56,174 nucleotides of DNA from CAZJFH01 sp964545205 (GTDB lineage: Bacteria; Pseudomonadota; Alphaproteobacteria; Rhodospirillales; Magnetospirillaceae), in assembly GCA_964545205.1 (NCBI GenBank), contig CAZJFH010000029.1:1-56174 (forward strand), read 5' to 3'. Made by a program: the position numbers and the translations under genes. How positions within the stretch are numbered: the first letter of the stretch is position 1; each line of letters opens with the position of its first letter. The notes beneath the pieces were generated by a model. That model searched no databases. It saw nothing but the letters and a program-made list of their open reading frames with translations, and was not told the origin of the DNA. Below are positions 37,303 through 46,101 of this stretch, in pieces.

Positions 37303-39573
37303 CTACAGCGCGACGCCGTGGTCGAGGGCGAAGCCGCGCAGCTTGTCGCGCAGGCTGTGGTCCGGCGCTTCGAGCAGCCCGAACAGATACGGGCGCAGCA
37401 CGCCGACGTCGAGGCTGCGCACCATGGCCTTGACCGGCCCGATCGCCGGCGCCGCCATCGACAGGCCGCGGACGCCGAGGCCGATCAGCGCCATCGCCTC
37501 CAGCGGCCGGCCGGCCATCTCGCCGCAGACGCTGAGCGCCACCTCGGCGCGGTCGCAGGCCTCGACGATCTGGCGGATGAAGGTCAGCATCGCCGGCGAC
37601 AGGGTGTCGTAGCGGTCGCTGATCCGCGGGTTGCCGCGGTCGCTGGCGAACAGGAACTGCGCCAGATCGTTCGAACCGACCGAGATGAAGTCGACCCGGC
37701 CGAGCAGCGCCGGCAGCTGGAACGCCAGCGCCGGCACCTCGAGCATGGTGCCGACCAGCAGCCGGCTCGGCAGCTCGTGCCGTTGCGCGCGCTCGCGCTC
37801 CATCTCCATGTCGAGCAGTGCCCGGGCGCGGTCGAGTTCGGCGACCTCGGCGACCATCGGGAACATCAGCCGCAACTCGCGGCCCGCCGAGGCGCGCAAC
37901 AGGGCGCGGAGCTGCTGGCGCAGCACCGCCGGGCAATCGAGCGTGATGCGGATCGAGCGCCAGCCGAGCGCCGGATTGTCCTCGTCGGAGGAGTTCCAGT
38001 AGGGCAGCACCTTGTCGCCGCCGACGTCGAGCGAACGGAACACCACCGGCTTGCCCGCCGCCTGATCGAGGATCTTGCGGTAGAGCAGCGTCTGCGCCTG
38101 CACGTCCGGCAGCTCGGGACGGGCCATGAACGGGATCTCGGTCCGGTACAGGCCGATGCCGTCGGCGCCCATCTCGTGCAGGTGCTGCAGGTCGACCAGC
38201 AGGCCGGCGTTGAGCAGCAGCCTCGCCTCGACGCCGTCGATGGTGCGCGCCGGGAGGTCGCGGAGCTGGGCGTAGGCCTGCAGCCGCTGCTCGCGGACCT
38301 TCATGCTGTTGTTGAAGGCGTCGACGATGTCGTCGGACGGGCGGATGAACACCTGGGCGTTGTCGCCGTCGACGATCACCGGATCGAACGGCTCGATCTT
38401 GGCCAGCAGGTCCTTGACCCGGCCGACCACCGGAATATCGAGCGCGCGGGCGACGATCGAGACGTGCAGCGTCGCCGAGCCTTCTTCCAGGATCAGGCCC
38501 TTGATGCGCTTGCGGTCGTAGTCGAGCAGCTCGGTGGGGCCCATCGAGCGGCAGACCAGGATGGTGTCCTCGGGCAACTGCGTCGCCGCCGCGGTGCCGG
38601 CCTGGCCGGACAGGTGCTGCAGCAGGCGGTTGGCGAGGTCCTCGAGGTCGTGCAGGCGCTCGCGGATGTAGGGATCCGAGACCTGGCTCATGCGCACGCG
38701 GGTGTCCTCGTGCACCTTCTGCACGGCGGCCTCCGCGGTCAGGCCGGAGCGGATCGCCTCGGTGATGCGGCTCATCCAGCCGGCATCGTCGGCGAACATG
38801 CGGTAGGTCTCGAAGATGTCGTGGTGCTCGCCGGAGTCGCCGAGGTCCGAGGCGGCGAACAGCTCGTCGAGCGTGCGGTGCAGATGCGCCACCGCCATGC
38901 GCACGCGGTCGAGCTCGAACTGCGGATCCTCGGCGACGAGCTGCTTGATGTGGATGCGCGGCTGGTGCAGCACGGCGACGCCGATGCCGATGCCGCCGTT
39001 CAGGCGCACGCCTTCGAGGCGCAGCGGCAACAGCGCGTTGCCGTCGACCGGGGCCAGCTCCTCGCGGCGGATCAGCTCGCCCGAGGCCACCAGCTCGGCC
39101 AGCACCATCGCCACCGTCTCGAGGGTCTCGATCTCCTCGTCGGTGTAGTGGCGCTTCGAGCGGTTCTGGACCACCAGCACGCCGATGACCCGGCCCGAGC
39201 GCAGGATCGGCACGCCGATGAAGGAATGGAAGATCTCTTCGCCGGTTTCCGGCCGGAAGGCGAAGTTGGGATGCGACTGGGCGTCCGAGAGCGCCAGCGG
39301 CCGGGCATGGGCGGCGATGTCGCCGACCAGGCCCTCGCCGACCCGCAGCCGGGTCTGGTGCACCGCCGACTTCTTCAGGCCTTCGGTGGCGAACAGCTCC
39401 AGCACCTCGCCGGCGCGCATGACGTAGCACGAGCAGACCTCGGCGACGATGTCGGCCGCGATCAGCTTGACCACCTTGTCGAGCCGTTCCTGGGCGGTGC
39501 CCCCGCCCGCCATCACGTCGCGCAGCTTCGAGAGCAGCCGCCGCGAGACGGTGGTGGCGGCGGGGCTGTGCAT
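37303..39573 (-). CDS. ptsP: PTS EI-like phosphotransferase with GAF domain (EINtr)
   Basis: 756 residues. A GAF domain (about 30-165, including SHPNFAFRPETGEEIFHSFIGVP) is fused to enzyme I. The phospho-accepting His370 is in GSATLHVSIVARAL, the PEP-binding domain has DGIGLYRTEIPFM and the catalytic SVCGEMAG. It starts the nitrogen-related phosphorelay (PtsP-NPr-EIIANtr), which responds to glutamine and controls carbon/nitrogen balance. ptsO and ptsN are not in the window. The ATG overlaps the next upstream gene's stop by one base. Confidence 0.95.
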   Translation of the reverse strand: MHSPAATTVSRRLLSKLRDVMAGGGTAQERLDKVVKLIAADIVAEVCSCYVMRAGEVLELFATEGLKKSAVHQTRLRVGEGLVGDIAAHARPLALSDAQSHPNFAFRPETGEEIFHSFIGVPILRSGRVIGVLVVQNRSKRHYTDEEIETLETVAMVLAELVASGELIRREELAPVDGNALLPLRLEGVRLNGGIGIGVAVLHQPRIHIKQLVAEDPQFELDRVRMAVAHLHRTLDELFAASDLGDSGEHHDIFETYRMFADDAGWMSRITEAIRSGLTAEAAVQKVHEDTRVRMSQVSDPYIRERLHDLEDLANRLLQHLSGQAGTAAATQLPEDTILVCRSMGPTELLDYDRKRIKGLILEEGSATLHVSIVARALDIPVVGRVKDLLAKIEPFDPVIVDGDNAQVFIRPSDDIVDAFNNSMKVREQRLQAYAQLRDLPARTIDGVEARLLLNAGLLVDLQHLHEMGADGIGLYRTEIPFMARPELPDVQAQTLLYRKILDQAAGKPVVFRSLDVGGDKVLPYWNSSDEDNPALGWRSIRITLDCPAVLRQQLRALLRASAGRELRLMFPMVAEVAELDRARALLDMEMERERAQRHELPSRLLVGTMLEVPALAFQLPALLGRVDFISVGSNDLAQFLFASDRGNPRISDRYDTLSPAMLTFIRQIVEACDRAEVALSVCGEMAGRPLEAMALIGLGVRGLSMAAPAIGPVKAMVRSLDVGVLRPYLFGLLEAPDHSLRDKLRGFALDHGVAL

Positions 39574-40619
39574 CAATCCTCCGCCCCGGCACGATCCCGG
39601 GCGGCCAGCGCCTGCGCGGCCTGCTCGACCAGCTCGGCCAGAATCTCGGCCGTCGGCTGCTCGCGCGTCACCATGCCGACGCTCTGGCCGGCCATCAGCG
39701 AGCCGTTCTCGACGTCGCCGTCGATGACCGCGCGGCGCAGGGCGCCGGCCCAGAAATGCTCGATCTCGAGCTGCGCCTGGTCCTTGTCGAGCTCGCCGCT
39801 GCGCCAGCGGCCGATGACCTCGTGCTGGTACGCGACGAAGCGCTTCGAGCCTTCGTTGACGATCGCCCGCACCGGGATCACCGGGAATTGCGGATCGACC
39901 TGCACCGTCGGCACCGCGTCGCGGGCCGAGGCCTTGATGAAGGCCTTCTTGAAATTGGGATGGGCGATGCACTCGGTGGCGCAGACCAGCCGGGTGCCGA
40001 GCTGGCAGCCGGCGGCGCCCATCTCGAGATAGGACAGCACCGCCTCGCCGCGGCCGATGCCGCCGGCGACGAAGACCGGCACGTCGGTGATCGCCGGCAG
40101 GATCTCCTGGGCCAGGATGCTGGTGGCGACGGGGCCGATATGGCCGCCGGCCTCGGAGCCCTCGACGACGAGGGCGTCGGCGCCCGAGCGCACCAGCTTC
40201 TTGGCCAGCACCAGCGCCGGGGCGAAGCACACCACCTTGGCGCCGAAATCCTTGGCGCGCTTGATCGCGGCCCCCGACGGCAGGCCGCCGGCCAGCACGA
40301 CGTGGCCGACGCCGGCGCGGCCGCAGACGTCGATCAGCTCGTCGAGCTGCGGATGCATGGTGATCAGGTTGACGCCGAAGGGCTTCGCGGTCAGCGCCTT
40401 GGTGGCCTCGATCTCCGCCGCCAGCAGGTCGGGGGTCATCGAGCCGCAGGCGATCACGCCGAAGCCGCCGGCATTCGAGATGGCGGCGACGAGGTTGCGC
40501 TCGGAGACCCAGCTCATGGCGCCACCGAGGAGGGCGTATTCGGTGCCGAGGAACTCCCGGCCCCTACGCCAGAGGCGGTCGAGCTTGGCGCGCGCCGCGA
40601 CGAGGCTGTCCACGTTCAT
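39573..40619 (-). CDS. nitronate monooxygenase / 2-nitropropane dioxygenase family flavoprotein
   Basis: 348 residues, FMN-binding TIM barrel. ALLGGAMSWVSERNLVAAIS, the glycine-rich VVEGSEAGGHIGP, and VFVAGGIGRGEAV and GAAGCQLGTRLV (phosphate-binding) are typical. Such enzymes oxidise nitronates or act as NAD(P)H oxidoreductases; the specific substrate is unclear. It sits between lysC and ptsP, with 1-base spacing to both. An in-frame ATG at 40640 inside lysC is an alternative start. Confidence 0.85.
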   Translation of the reverse strand: MNVDSLVAARAKLDRLWRRGREFLGTEYALLGGAMSWVSERNLVAAISNAGGFGVIACGSMTPDLLAAEIEATKALTAKPFGVNLITMHPQLDELIDVCGRAGVGHVVLAGGLPSGAAIKRAKDFGAKVVCFAPALVLAKKLVRSGADALVVEGSEAGGHIGPVATSILAQEILPAITDVPVFVAGGIGRGEAVLSYLEMGAAGCQLGTRLVCATECIAHPNFKKAFIKASARDAVPTVQVDPQFPVIPVRAIVNEGSKRFVAYQHEVIGRWRSGELDKDQAQLEIEHFWAGALRRAVIDGDVENGSLMAGQSVGMVTREQPTAEILAELVEQAAQALAARDRAGAED

Positions 40620-40620
40620 G

Positions 40621-41841
40621 TCAGTCGGCATCCAGGCCATACGCGCTGTGAAGCGCCCGCAGCGCCAGTTCGATGTATTCCTCGGCGATCAGCACGCTGA
40701 TCTTGATCTCGGAGGTCGAGATCACCTGGATGTTGATGCCCTTGTCGGCCAGGGCGCGGAACATCGTCTGGGCGACGCCCGCATGGCTGCGCATGCCGAC
40801 GCCGACCACCGAGACCTTGACCACGTTCTTGTCGGCGACCAGCGCCTGGTAGCCGAGTCCGTCCTTGTGCTCGTTCAGCACCTTGACCGCGCGCTCGAGG
40901 TCGGCCTTGGTGACGGTGAAGGTCAGGTCGGTGCTCTTGCCGTCCTCGGAGACGTTCTGCACGATCATGTCGACGTTGATCGCCGCCTCGGTCAGCGGAC
41001 CGAAGATCGCGGCGGCGACGCCGGGACGGTCGGCGACCTTGATCAGCGTGATCTTCGCTTCGTCGCGGCTGTAGGCGACGCCGCTCACCAGTTCCTTTTC
41101 CACGATCTCATCCTCATCGCAAACGAGTGTGCCGGGGGCCTCGACGAAGCTGGAGAGGACCTGCACCCGAACCCGGTGCTTCATGGCCATCTCGACCGAG
41201 CGGGTCTGCAGGACCTTGGCCCCGACCGACGCCAGCTCGAGCATTTCCTCGTAGGTGATCTTATCGAGCTTCCGCGCCTTGGCAACGATGCGCGGATCGG
41301 TGGTGTAGACGCCGTCGACATCGGTGTAGATGTCGCAGCGATCCGCCTGCAGCGCCGCAGCCAGAGCCACCGCCGAGGTGTCGGAGCCGCCACGACCCAG
41401 GGTGGTGATGCGGTTATCCGGGCCGATGCCCTGGAAACCGGCGACGACCGCGACCTGGCCCTGCTCCATGCGGGCGATCATGTCGGTGGTGTCGATCTGC
41501 TCGATGCGGGCCTTGCCGTGGACGCCGTTGGTCTTGACCGGCACCTGCCAGCCGGTCCACGACCGCGCCGCGACGCCCAGCTCCTGCAGCGCCATCGCCA
41601 GCAGCCCGATCGTCACCTGCTCGCCGGTCGAGACGACGGCGTCGTATTCGCGGGCGTCGTGCAGCGGCGAGATCTCGGTGCACCAGGCGACGAGCTGATT
41701 CGTCACGCCGGACATCGCCGAGACCACCACCGCGACCTGGTTGCCGCGATCGACCTCGGCCTTGACCCGGCGCGCGACATTCTTGATGCGATCCACGTCG
41801 CCGACCGACGTGCCGCCGAACTTCATGACGATGCGAGCCAT
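40621..41841 (-). CDS. lysC: aspartate kinase
   Basis: 406 residues, monofunctional. The kinase domain has KFGGTSVGD, TTLGRGGSDTSA and YTDVDGVYTTDPR. Two ACT domains follow (KITLIKVADRPGVAAAIF; VSVVGVGMRSHAGVA), so feedback by lysine and/or threonine is likely. It catalyses the first step towards Lys, Met, Thr and diaminopimelate. Confidence 0.97.
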   Translation of the reverse strand: MARIVMKFGGTSVGDVDRIKNVARRVKAEVDRGNQVAVVVSAMSGVTNQLVAWCTEISPLHDAREYDAVVSTGEQVTIGLLAMALQELGVAARSWTGWQVPVKTNGVHGKARIEQIDTTDMIARMEQGQVAVVAGFQGIGPDNRITTLGRGGSDTSAVALAAALQADRCDIYTDVDGVYTTDPRIVAKARKLDKITYEEMLELASVGAKVLQTRSVEMAMKHRVRVQVLSSFVEAPGTLVCDEDEIVEKELVSGVAYSRDEAKITLIKVADRPGVAAAIFGPLTEAAINVDMIVQNVSEDGKSTDLTFTVTKADLERAVKVLNEHKDGLGYQALVADKNVVKVSVVGVGMRSHAGVAQTMFRALADKGINIQVISTSEIKISVLIAEEYIELALRALHSAYGLDAD

Positions 41842-41981
41842 CGTATCCCCACCCTAGACGCGCCAGCCCCACCGAGCATGTCCTCGGCCGGCATTGGAAA
41901 CAATCTTGCTCCGCCGGCGCCCGGAAGGCGCGTATTCATACTCTGCCGGGGTGGCCGGTGCAAGTGCGGCCGGACGCCGGA

Positions 41982-42539
41982 TCAGCGCGAAACGGAGGTG
42001 GCCCGGTAGATTTCCGCCAGCGGCAGCTCGACATCGAGGCCGTCGAGCCGGATGGCGGCGTCGAGCCCCGCCAGCACCGTCGGCTCCCACCCGGCGGCGC
42101 CGCGGCTGAACAGCTCGACCCGGGCCGCGTCCTGGGCGACGAGCAGGTAATGGCGCAGGCCGGGCAGTTCCTGGTAGGCGCGCCATTTCGGGTCGCGGTC
42201 GCGGTGCTCGGTGCTGGGCGACAGCACCTCGGCGACCAGCACCGCCTGGTCGAGCGTGCGCGCGGCGCCGTCGAAATCGCCGCAGGCGACGACGACGTCG
42301 GGGTAGAGCACGGCGGTGTCGGTGCGCAGCCTCATGCCCTGGGACAGCACGTCGCAGCCGCGATCGCGCAGGCGCAGCGACAGCTCGACCGCAAGGTTGA
42401 GCGCGATCCGGTTGTGGTCGAGCGTGCCGCCGACCATCGCGGTGAAGGCGCCGTCGACGTATTCGTAGCGGTCCTCCTGGGTGGCTTCCCAGGCCAGGAA
42501 CTCGTCGATCGTCCAGCGCCGGACTGCGGGTTCGCCCAT
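41982..42539 (-). CDS. Uma2 family (DUF820) putative endonuclease
   Basis: 185 residues with the PD-(D/E)xK-like Uma2 fold: RWTIDEFLAWEATQEDRYEY, then VLYPDVVVACG, then LVAEVLSPSTEHRDRDPKW with the ExL...D...K arrangement. Uma2 genes are abundant in some bacteria; no cellular role is established. The ATG at 42539 follows AAAGGAGG. It is divergent from ubiG. Confidence 0.85.
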   Translation of the reverse strand: MGEPAVRRWTIDEFLAWEATQEDRYEYVDGAFTAMVGGTLDHNRIALNLAVELSLRLRDRGCDVLSQGMRLRTDTAVLYPDVVVACGDFDGAARTLDQAVLVAEVLSPSTEHRDRDPKWRAYQELPGLRHYLLVAQDAARVELFSRGAAGWEPTVLAGLDAAIRLDGLDVELPLAEIYRATSVSR

Positions 42540-42602
42540 CGTCGCCTCCTTTGAGCATACAATGTAGTCGATTCGCCGCCCGGAACAAAGCGAGCCGAGG
42601 TA

Positions 42603-42631
42603 TTGCCGGCCGAACGCGCCGCCGCCATACT
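42603..42631 (+). promoter_or_regulatory. candidate promoter of ubiG
   Basis: TTGCCG (42603-42608), 17 bases and CATACT (42626-42631). Its position, 23 bases before the ATG at 42654, supports that start and speaks against the in-frame TTG at 42603. Confidence 0.45.
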
Positions 42632-42653
42632 CCGCCCGCACACGGAGGACGAG

Positions 42654-43379
42654 ATGGCCAGCACCGCAAGCCCCGAGGAGATCGCCCGCTTCACCGCGAT
42701 GGCCGAGGAGTGGTGGGACCCGGACGGCAAGTTCCGGCCCCTGCACCGCTTCAACCCGACGCGGCTGGAGTTCATCCGCGAGCGCCTGGTCGGCCATTTC
42801 GGCCGCGACCCGCAGGCGATCGCGCCGTTCGAGGGCCTGAGCCTGCTCGACGTCGGCTGCGGCGGCGGGCTGCTGTCGGAGCCGCTGGCGCGCATGGGCT
42901 TCGCGGTCACCGGCATCGACGCCGGCGAGAAGAACGTCGCCGTGGCGCGCATCCACGCCGAGCAGAGCGGCGCGCCGGTGACCTACGAGGTGGCGACGCC
43001 CGAGCGGCTGGCCGGCCGGCAGTTCGACGTGGTGATGATCATGGAGATCATCGAGCACGTCCCCGACGTGCAGCAGTTCCTGGCCGCCGTCTGCCCGCTG
43101 GTCAAGCCCGGCGGCGCGTTGCTGGCGGCGACGCTGAACCGCACCATGAAGGCCTACGCGCTGGGCATCGTCGGCGCCGAATACGTGCTGCGCTGGCTGC
43201 CGCCCGGCACCCACGACTGGAACAAGTTCGTCAAGCCGAGCGAGATGGCGGCCGGCCTGCGCCGCCACGGGATCGCGGTCACCGCCCAGAAGGGCATGAC
43301 CTACGACCCGTTCCGCGACGCCTGGGCCCTGACCGACGACCTGTCGGTCAACTACATGGTGTTCGCCGTCAGGGACTAG
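42654..43379 (+). CDS. ubiG: ubiquinone biosynthesis O-methyltransferase
   Basis: 241 residues. EEWWDPDGKFRPLHRFNPTRL is the UbiG signature, followed by SAM motif I LLDVGCGGGLL (64-74), MIMEIIEHV and the C-terminal GTHDWNKFVKP and SVNYMVFAV. It performs both O-methylations of ubiquinone. The ATG at 42654 has GGAGG six bases upstream. The gene indicates a ubiquinone-based respiratory chain. Its stop shares CTAG with the convergent gene. Confidence 0.96.
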   Translation: MASTASPEEIARFTAMAEEWWDPDGKFRPLHRFNPTRLEFIRERLVGHFGRDPQAIAPFEGLSLLDVGCGGGLLSEPLARMGFAVTGIDAGEKNVAVARIHAEQSGAPVTYEVATPERLAGRQFDVVMIMEIIEHVPDVQQFLAAVCPLVKPGGALLAATLNRTMKAYALGIVGAEYVLRWLPPGTHDWNKFVKPSEMAAGLRRHGIAVTAQKGMTYDPFRDAWALTDDLSVNYMVFAVRD

Positions 43380-44236
43380 CGGTTCCGCAACGCCTCGCCG
43401 AGCTGCTCGAAGATGGCGCCGGCGCCCTGGCGGACCGCCTCCTCGACCGATTGCGGCGGCTGGCGGCCGATGCGTTCGATGTCCGAGACCTCGATGGTCG
43501 TGCCCTGCATGCAGGTCGAGACCTCGGCGACGCGGCCGCGCAGCTGCACGACGTCGCCGGTCTGCAGGCCGCGGGTCCCGGCCAGGGTGTAGAGGGTGCC
43601 GTCCTCGGCGCGGACGGCGGGGCATTCGGTGCCCTCGCCGGTGACGACGCCGCGCAGCGACACGCGCTCGCGGGCCGGCTCGCGCTCCGGTTCCGCGGCG
43701 GCGACCGTGAAGGCCCGCGACTTGGCGAGAATCTCGCCGTCGGGCGCCGCGACCACGAAACGCACCGAGCCGCCGGCATCCGCGGGCACCACCGTCTCGG
43801 TGATCACCCGGCCGCTGGCGTCGGCGCGGCCGCCGCCGGCGCGGCTGTAGCCGCCGGCGTCGGTGCCGACGCCGAACAGCACCTTCTCGTGCGGACGGAA
43901 TCCGGTGGCGACGATGGTCACCGTGCTGCCGGGCGTGCCCTGGCGCGGCGAAATGGTGACGTCGGGCTCGACCCGCGCCGCCTCGCCGGTCCGCTCGCCG
44001 CGCGCCGACGGCATGTCGACGCGCTGGCCGACCATCAGCCGCCAGGGCTGCAGCCCGGGATTGGCGTCGAGGATCGCCTGAACGGTGGTGTCGCAACGGT
44101 TGGCGATGGCGGCGACGGTGTCGCCGGGCGCGACCCGCACCGAGCGGCCGCACAGATCGCTGGCGGCATGGGCGGACGGGGCCGCGACGAAGGCGGCGGC
44201 CAGGACGGCGGCGCCCGCGATGAGGTTCGGGGACAT
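43376..44236 (-). CDS. secreted LysM-domain protein
   Basis: 286 residues. Signal peptide (1-24, ending SAHA), then a LysM domain (about 32-76: VRVAPGDTVAAIANRCDTTVQAILDAN as VRVAPGDTVAAIANRC then TVQAILDANPG), an Ig/IPT-like region (about 88-175: GTPGSTVTIVATGFRPHEKV) and an OB-like C-terminal part (LRGVVTGEGTECPAV). It probably binds peptidoglycan in the periplasm. RBS GGAGGAG precedes the ATG. It lies 3' of nirS, behind a terminator, so it is likely an independent unit. Confidence 0.72.
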   Translation of the reverse strand: MSPNLIAGAAVLAAAFVAAPSAHAASDLCGRSVRVAPGDTVAAIANRCDTTVQAILDANPGLQPWRLMVGQRVDMPSARGERTGEAARVEPDVTISPRQGTPGSTVTIVATGFRPHEKVLFGVGTDAGGYSRAGGGRADASGRVITETVVPADAGGSVRFVVAAPDGEILAKSRAFTVAAAEPEREPARERVSLRGVVTGEGTECPAVRAEDGTLYTLAGTRGLQTGDVVQLRGRVAEVSTCMQGTTIEVSDIERIGRQPPQSVEEAVRQGAGAIFEQLGEALRNR

Positions 44237-44312
44237 GGGCTCCTCCGAAGGTGTTCGTTCTCCCTTCGATGAACACCGCGGGCCGAGCGGTGTTCTGGCA
44301 GCCCCAAAGAAA

Positions 44313-44340
44313 GAAGCCCCGGAGTTTCCTCCGGGGCTTC
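44313..44340 (-). terminator. Rho-independent terminator of nirS
   Basis: A 12-bp perfect stem, GAAGCCCCGGAG (44313-44324) with CTCCGGGGCTTC (44329-44340) and a 4-base loop. Reading along the minus strand it is followed by a T-rich TTCTTTCTTT tail. It lies 23 bases after the nirS stop and is the best terminator in the window. Confidence 0.85.
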
Positions 44341-44363
44341 CAGGCTGGGCACAGCCGACGATC

Positions 44364-45986
44364 TTAGTAGATGTCGTGCTGAGTGTTGTACACGTTGAAC
44401 TTGCCGGTCGGGGTGATCATCTTCGGATCCTTGATCACCGCCTTCAGCTTGCGGGTCTTGTCGTCGATGACGACGATCGCCGACGGGTCGGTCTTTCCGG
44501 CCCAGACCGAGAACCAGATCTCGTCACCGGCCTTGTTGTACTCGCCGTGGACGACGCGCTTGATCGCCTTGGTCTCGGGCAACTCGGCCATCTTCGCGAC
44601 GTTGATGACCTCGGGACCCTTGTCCAGGTTGTTGATGTCGTACACGGTGACCGACTCGGCGGCCTCGCGCTCGGGCATCAGCGGAGCGTCGGCCCAGAGG
44701 TTCGACGAGTTCGGGTGCGACTTGACGAACAGCGAGCCCGAACCGTGGTTCTTCAGCTCCTGGACGACCTTCCAGGCGTTCTCCGGGTGCTTCTCCGGAT
44801 CGGTGCCGATCAGGGTGATCACGTCGGCGCCGAGGTGCGAGGTCGCCCAGACGGGGCCGAACTTCGGATGGACGAAGTTGGCGCCGCGACCCGGGTGCGG
44901 CTTCGACTTGGTGTCGACGAGGGCGGCCAGCTTGCCTTCCTTGGTGTCGACGACCGCGACCTTGTTCGAGGCGTTGGCGGCGACCAGGAAGTAGCGCTTG
45001 GAGGCGTCCCAACCACCGTCGTGCAGGAACTTCGCCGACTCGATGGTGGTTTCCTTGAGGTTCTTGATGTCCGAGTAGTCGACCAGCTTGATCAGGCCGG
45101 TTTCCTTGATGTTGATGACCCACTCGGGCTTGATCTGCGACGAGACGATCGACGCCACGCGCGGCTCGGGATGGTACTCGCCGTCGACGGTGACGCCGCG
45201 GGTCGAGACGATCTTGAGCGGCTCGAGGGTCTGGCCGTCCATGATCACGTACTGCGGCGGCCAGTAGGAGCCGGCGACCGCGTACTTGTCCTCGTAGCCC
45301 TTGAACTTCGAGGTGTCGACCGAACGGGCGTCGAGGCCGGTCTTGATCGTCGCGACGACCGTCGGCTTCTCCATCCACAGGTCGATCATGTCGAGCTTGC
45401 CGTCGCGGCCGATGACGTAGACGTAGCGGCCGGAATAGGACAGGCGCGAGATGTGAACCGCGTAGCCGGTCTTGACGATGCCCCAGATCTTCTTGGTGTC
45501 GCCGTCGACCAGCGCGACTTCGCCGGTGTCACGCAGGGTGACCGAGAAGACGTTGTCGATGTTGACGTCGTTCATCTTCTTCGTCGGACGCTTGTCCGGC
45601 GGAACGATGACCTTCCACGACGCCTTCATGTCCGCCATGCCCCACTCCGGCGGAACCTCGGGGGTCAGCTGGATGTAGGTGGCGATGTTCTTGATCTCGT
45701 CCTTGGTCAGGATGTCATCGAAGTTCGGCATGCCGCCTTCGGTGCCATAGGCCAGGATCTTCTCCAGGCGGTTCTGACCCAGCTTCATCATCGGAGCCGG
45801 CTCGAGGTTCTTGCCGGTCGCGCCCTTGCGGAGCACGCCATGGCAGCCGGCGCAACGCTCGAAGTAGATCTTCGAGCTCGCCTTCATCGCCTCTTCGCTC
45901 AGGGTCGGCGCGTCGGCAGCGACGGCGGTACCCGCGAGCAAGGGCAGAGTCGCGAACGCAAGGGCTGTACGAAACCCCTTCAACAT
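44364..45986 (-). CDS. nirS: cytochrome cd1 nitrite reductase (NO-forming)
   Basis: 540 residues, full length. Signal peptide 1-23. The cytochrome c domain has CAGCH at 45-49. The d1-heme beta-propeller carries the axial His in GYAVHISRLSYSGRYVYVIG, and both active-site His residues in SAKFLHDGGWD and WATSHLGADV, with YHPEPRVASIV and PHPGRGANFVHPKFGP as expected. It reduces nitrite to NO in the periplasm during denitrification. No d1-heme genes (nirE, nirJ, nirF and so on) and no nor genes are in the window. Its GC content is visibly lower than its neighbours and it uses AAG and AAC codons heavily. RBS GGGAGG precedes the ATG. Confidence 0.96.
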   Translation of the reverse strand: MLKGFRTALAFATLPLLAGTAVAADAPTLSEEAMKASSKIYFERCAGCHGVLRKGATGKNLEPAPMMKLGQNRLEKILAYGTEGGMPNFDDILTKDEIKNIATYIQLTPEVPPEWGMADMKASWKVIVPPDKRPTKKMNDVNIDNVFSVTLRDTGEVALVDGDTKKIWGIVKTGYAVHISRLSYSGRYVYVIGRDGKLDMIDLWMEKPTVVATIKTGLDARSVDTSKFKGYEDKYAVAGSYWPPQYVIMDGQTLEPLKIVSTRGVTVDGEYHPEPRVASIVSSQIKPEWVINIKETGLIKLVDYSDIKNLKETTIESAKFLHDGGWDASKRYFLVAANASNKVAVVDTKEGKLAALVDTKSKPHPGRGANFVHPKFGPVWATSHLGADVITLIGTDPEKHPENAWKVVQELKNHGSGSLFVKSHPNSSNLWADAPLMPEREAAESVTVYDINNLDKGPEVINVAKMAELPETKAIKRVVHGEYNKAGDEIWFSVWAGKTDPSAIVVIDDKTRKLKAVIKDPKMITPTGKFNVYNTQHDIY

Positions 45987-46087
45987 AACCCCCCTCCCTC
46001 AAATCAAATAGAAAACGGACGCTGAGACTGCCCCTGCCTTCGGAGGCGTCAGCGGGATGAGGATGCCCCGGCTGCGGATCGCCAACT

Positions 46088-46101
46088 TTGACGATCGTCA
46101 A
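46088..46101. promoter_or_regulatory. FNR/DNR-type palindrome upstream of nirS
   Basis: TTGACGATCGTCAA is a perfect 14-bp palindrome with the FNR-family pattern TTGAy-N4-rTCAA. Its centre is 108 bases from the nirS ATG, leaving space for a -41.5 activator arrangement and a 65-base leader. It overlaps the last four bases of the convergent-side neighbour's coding region. Regulators of this family (FNR, DNR, NnrR) usually control nirS. Confidence 0.65.
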
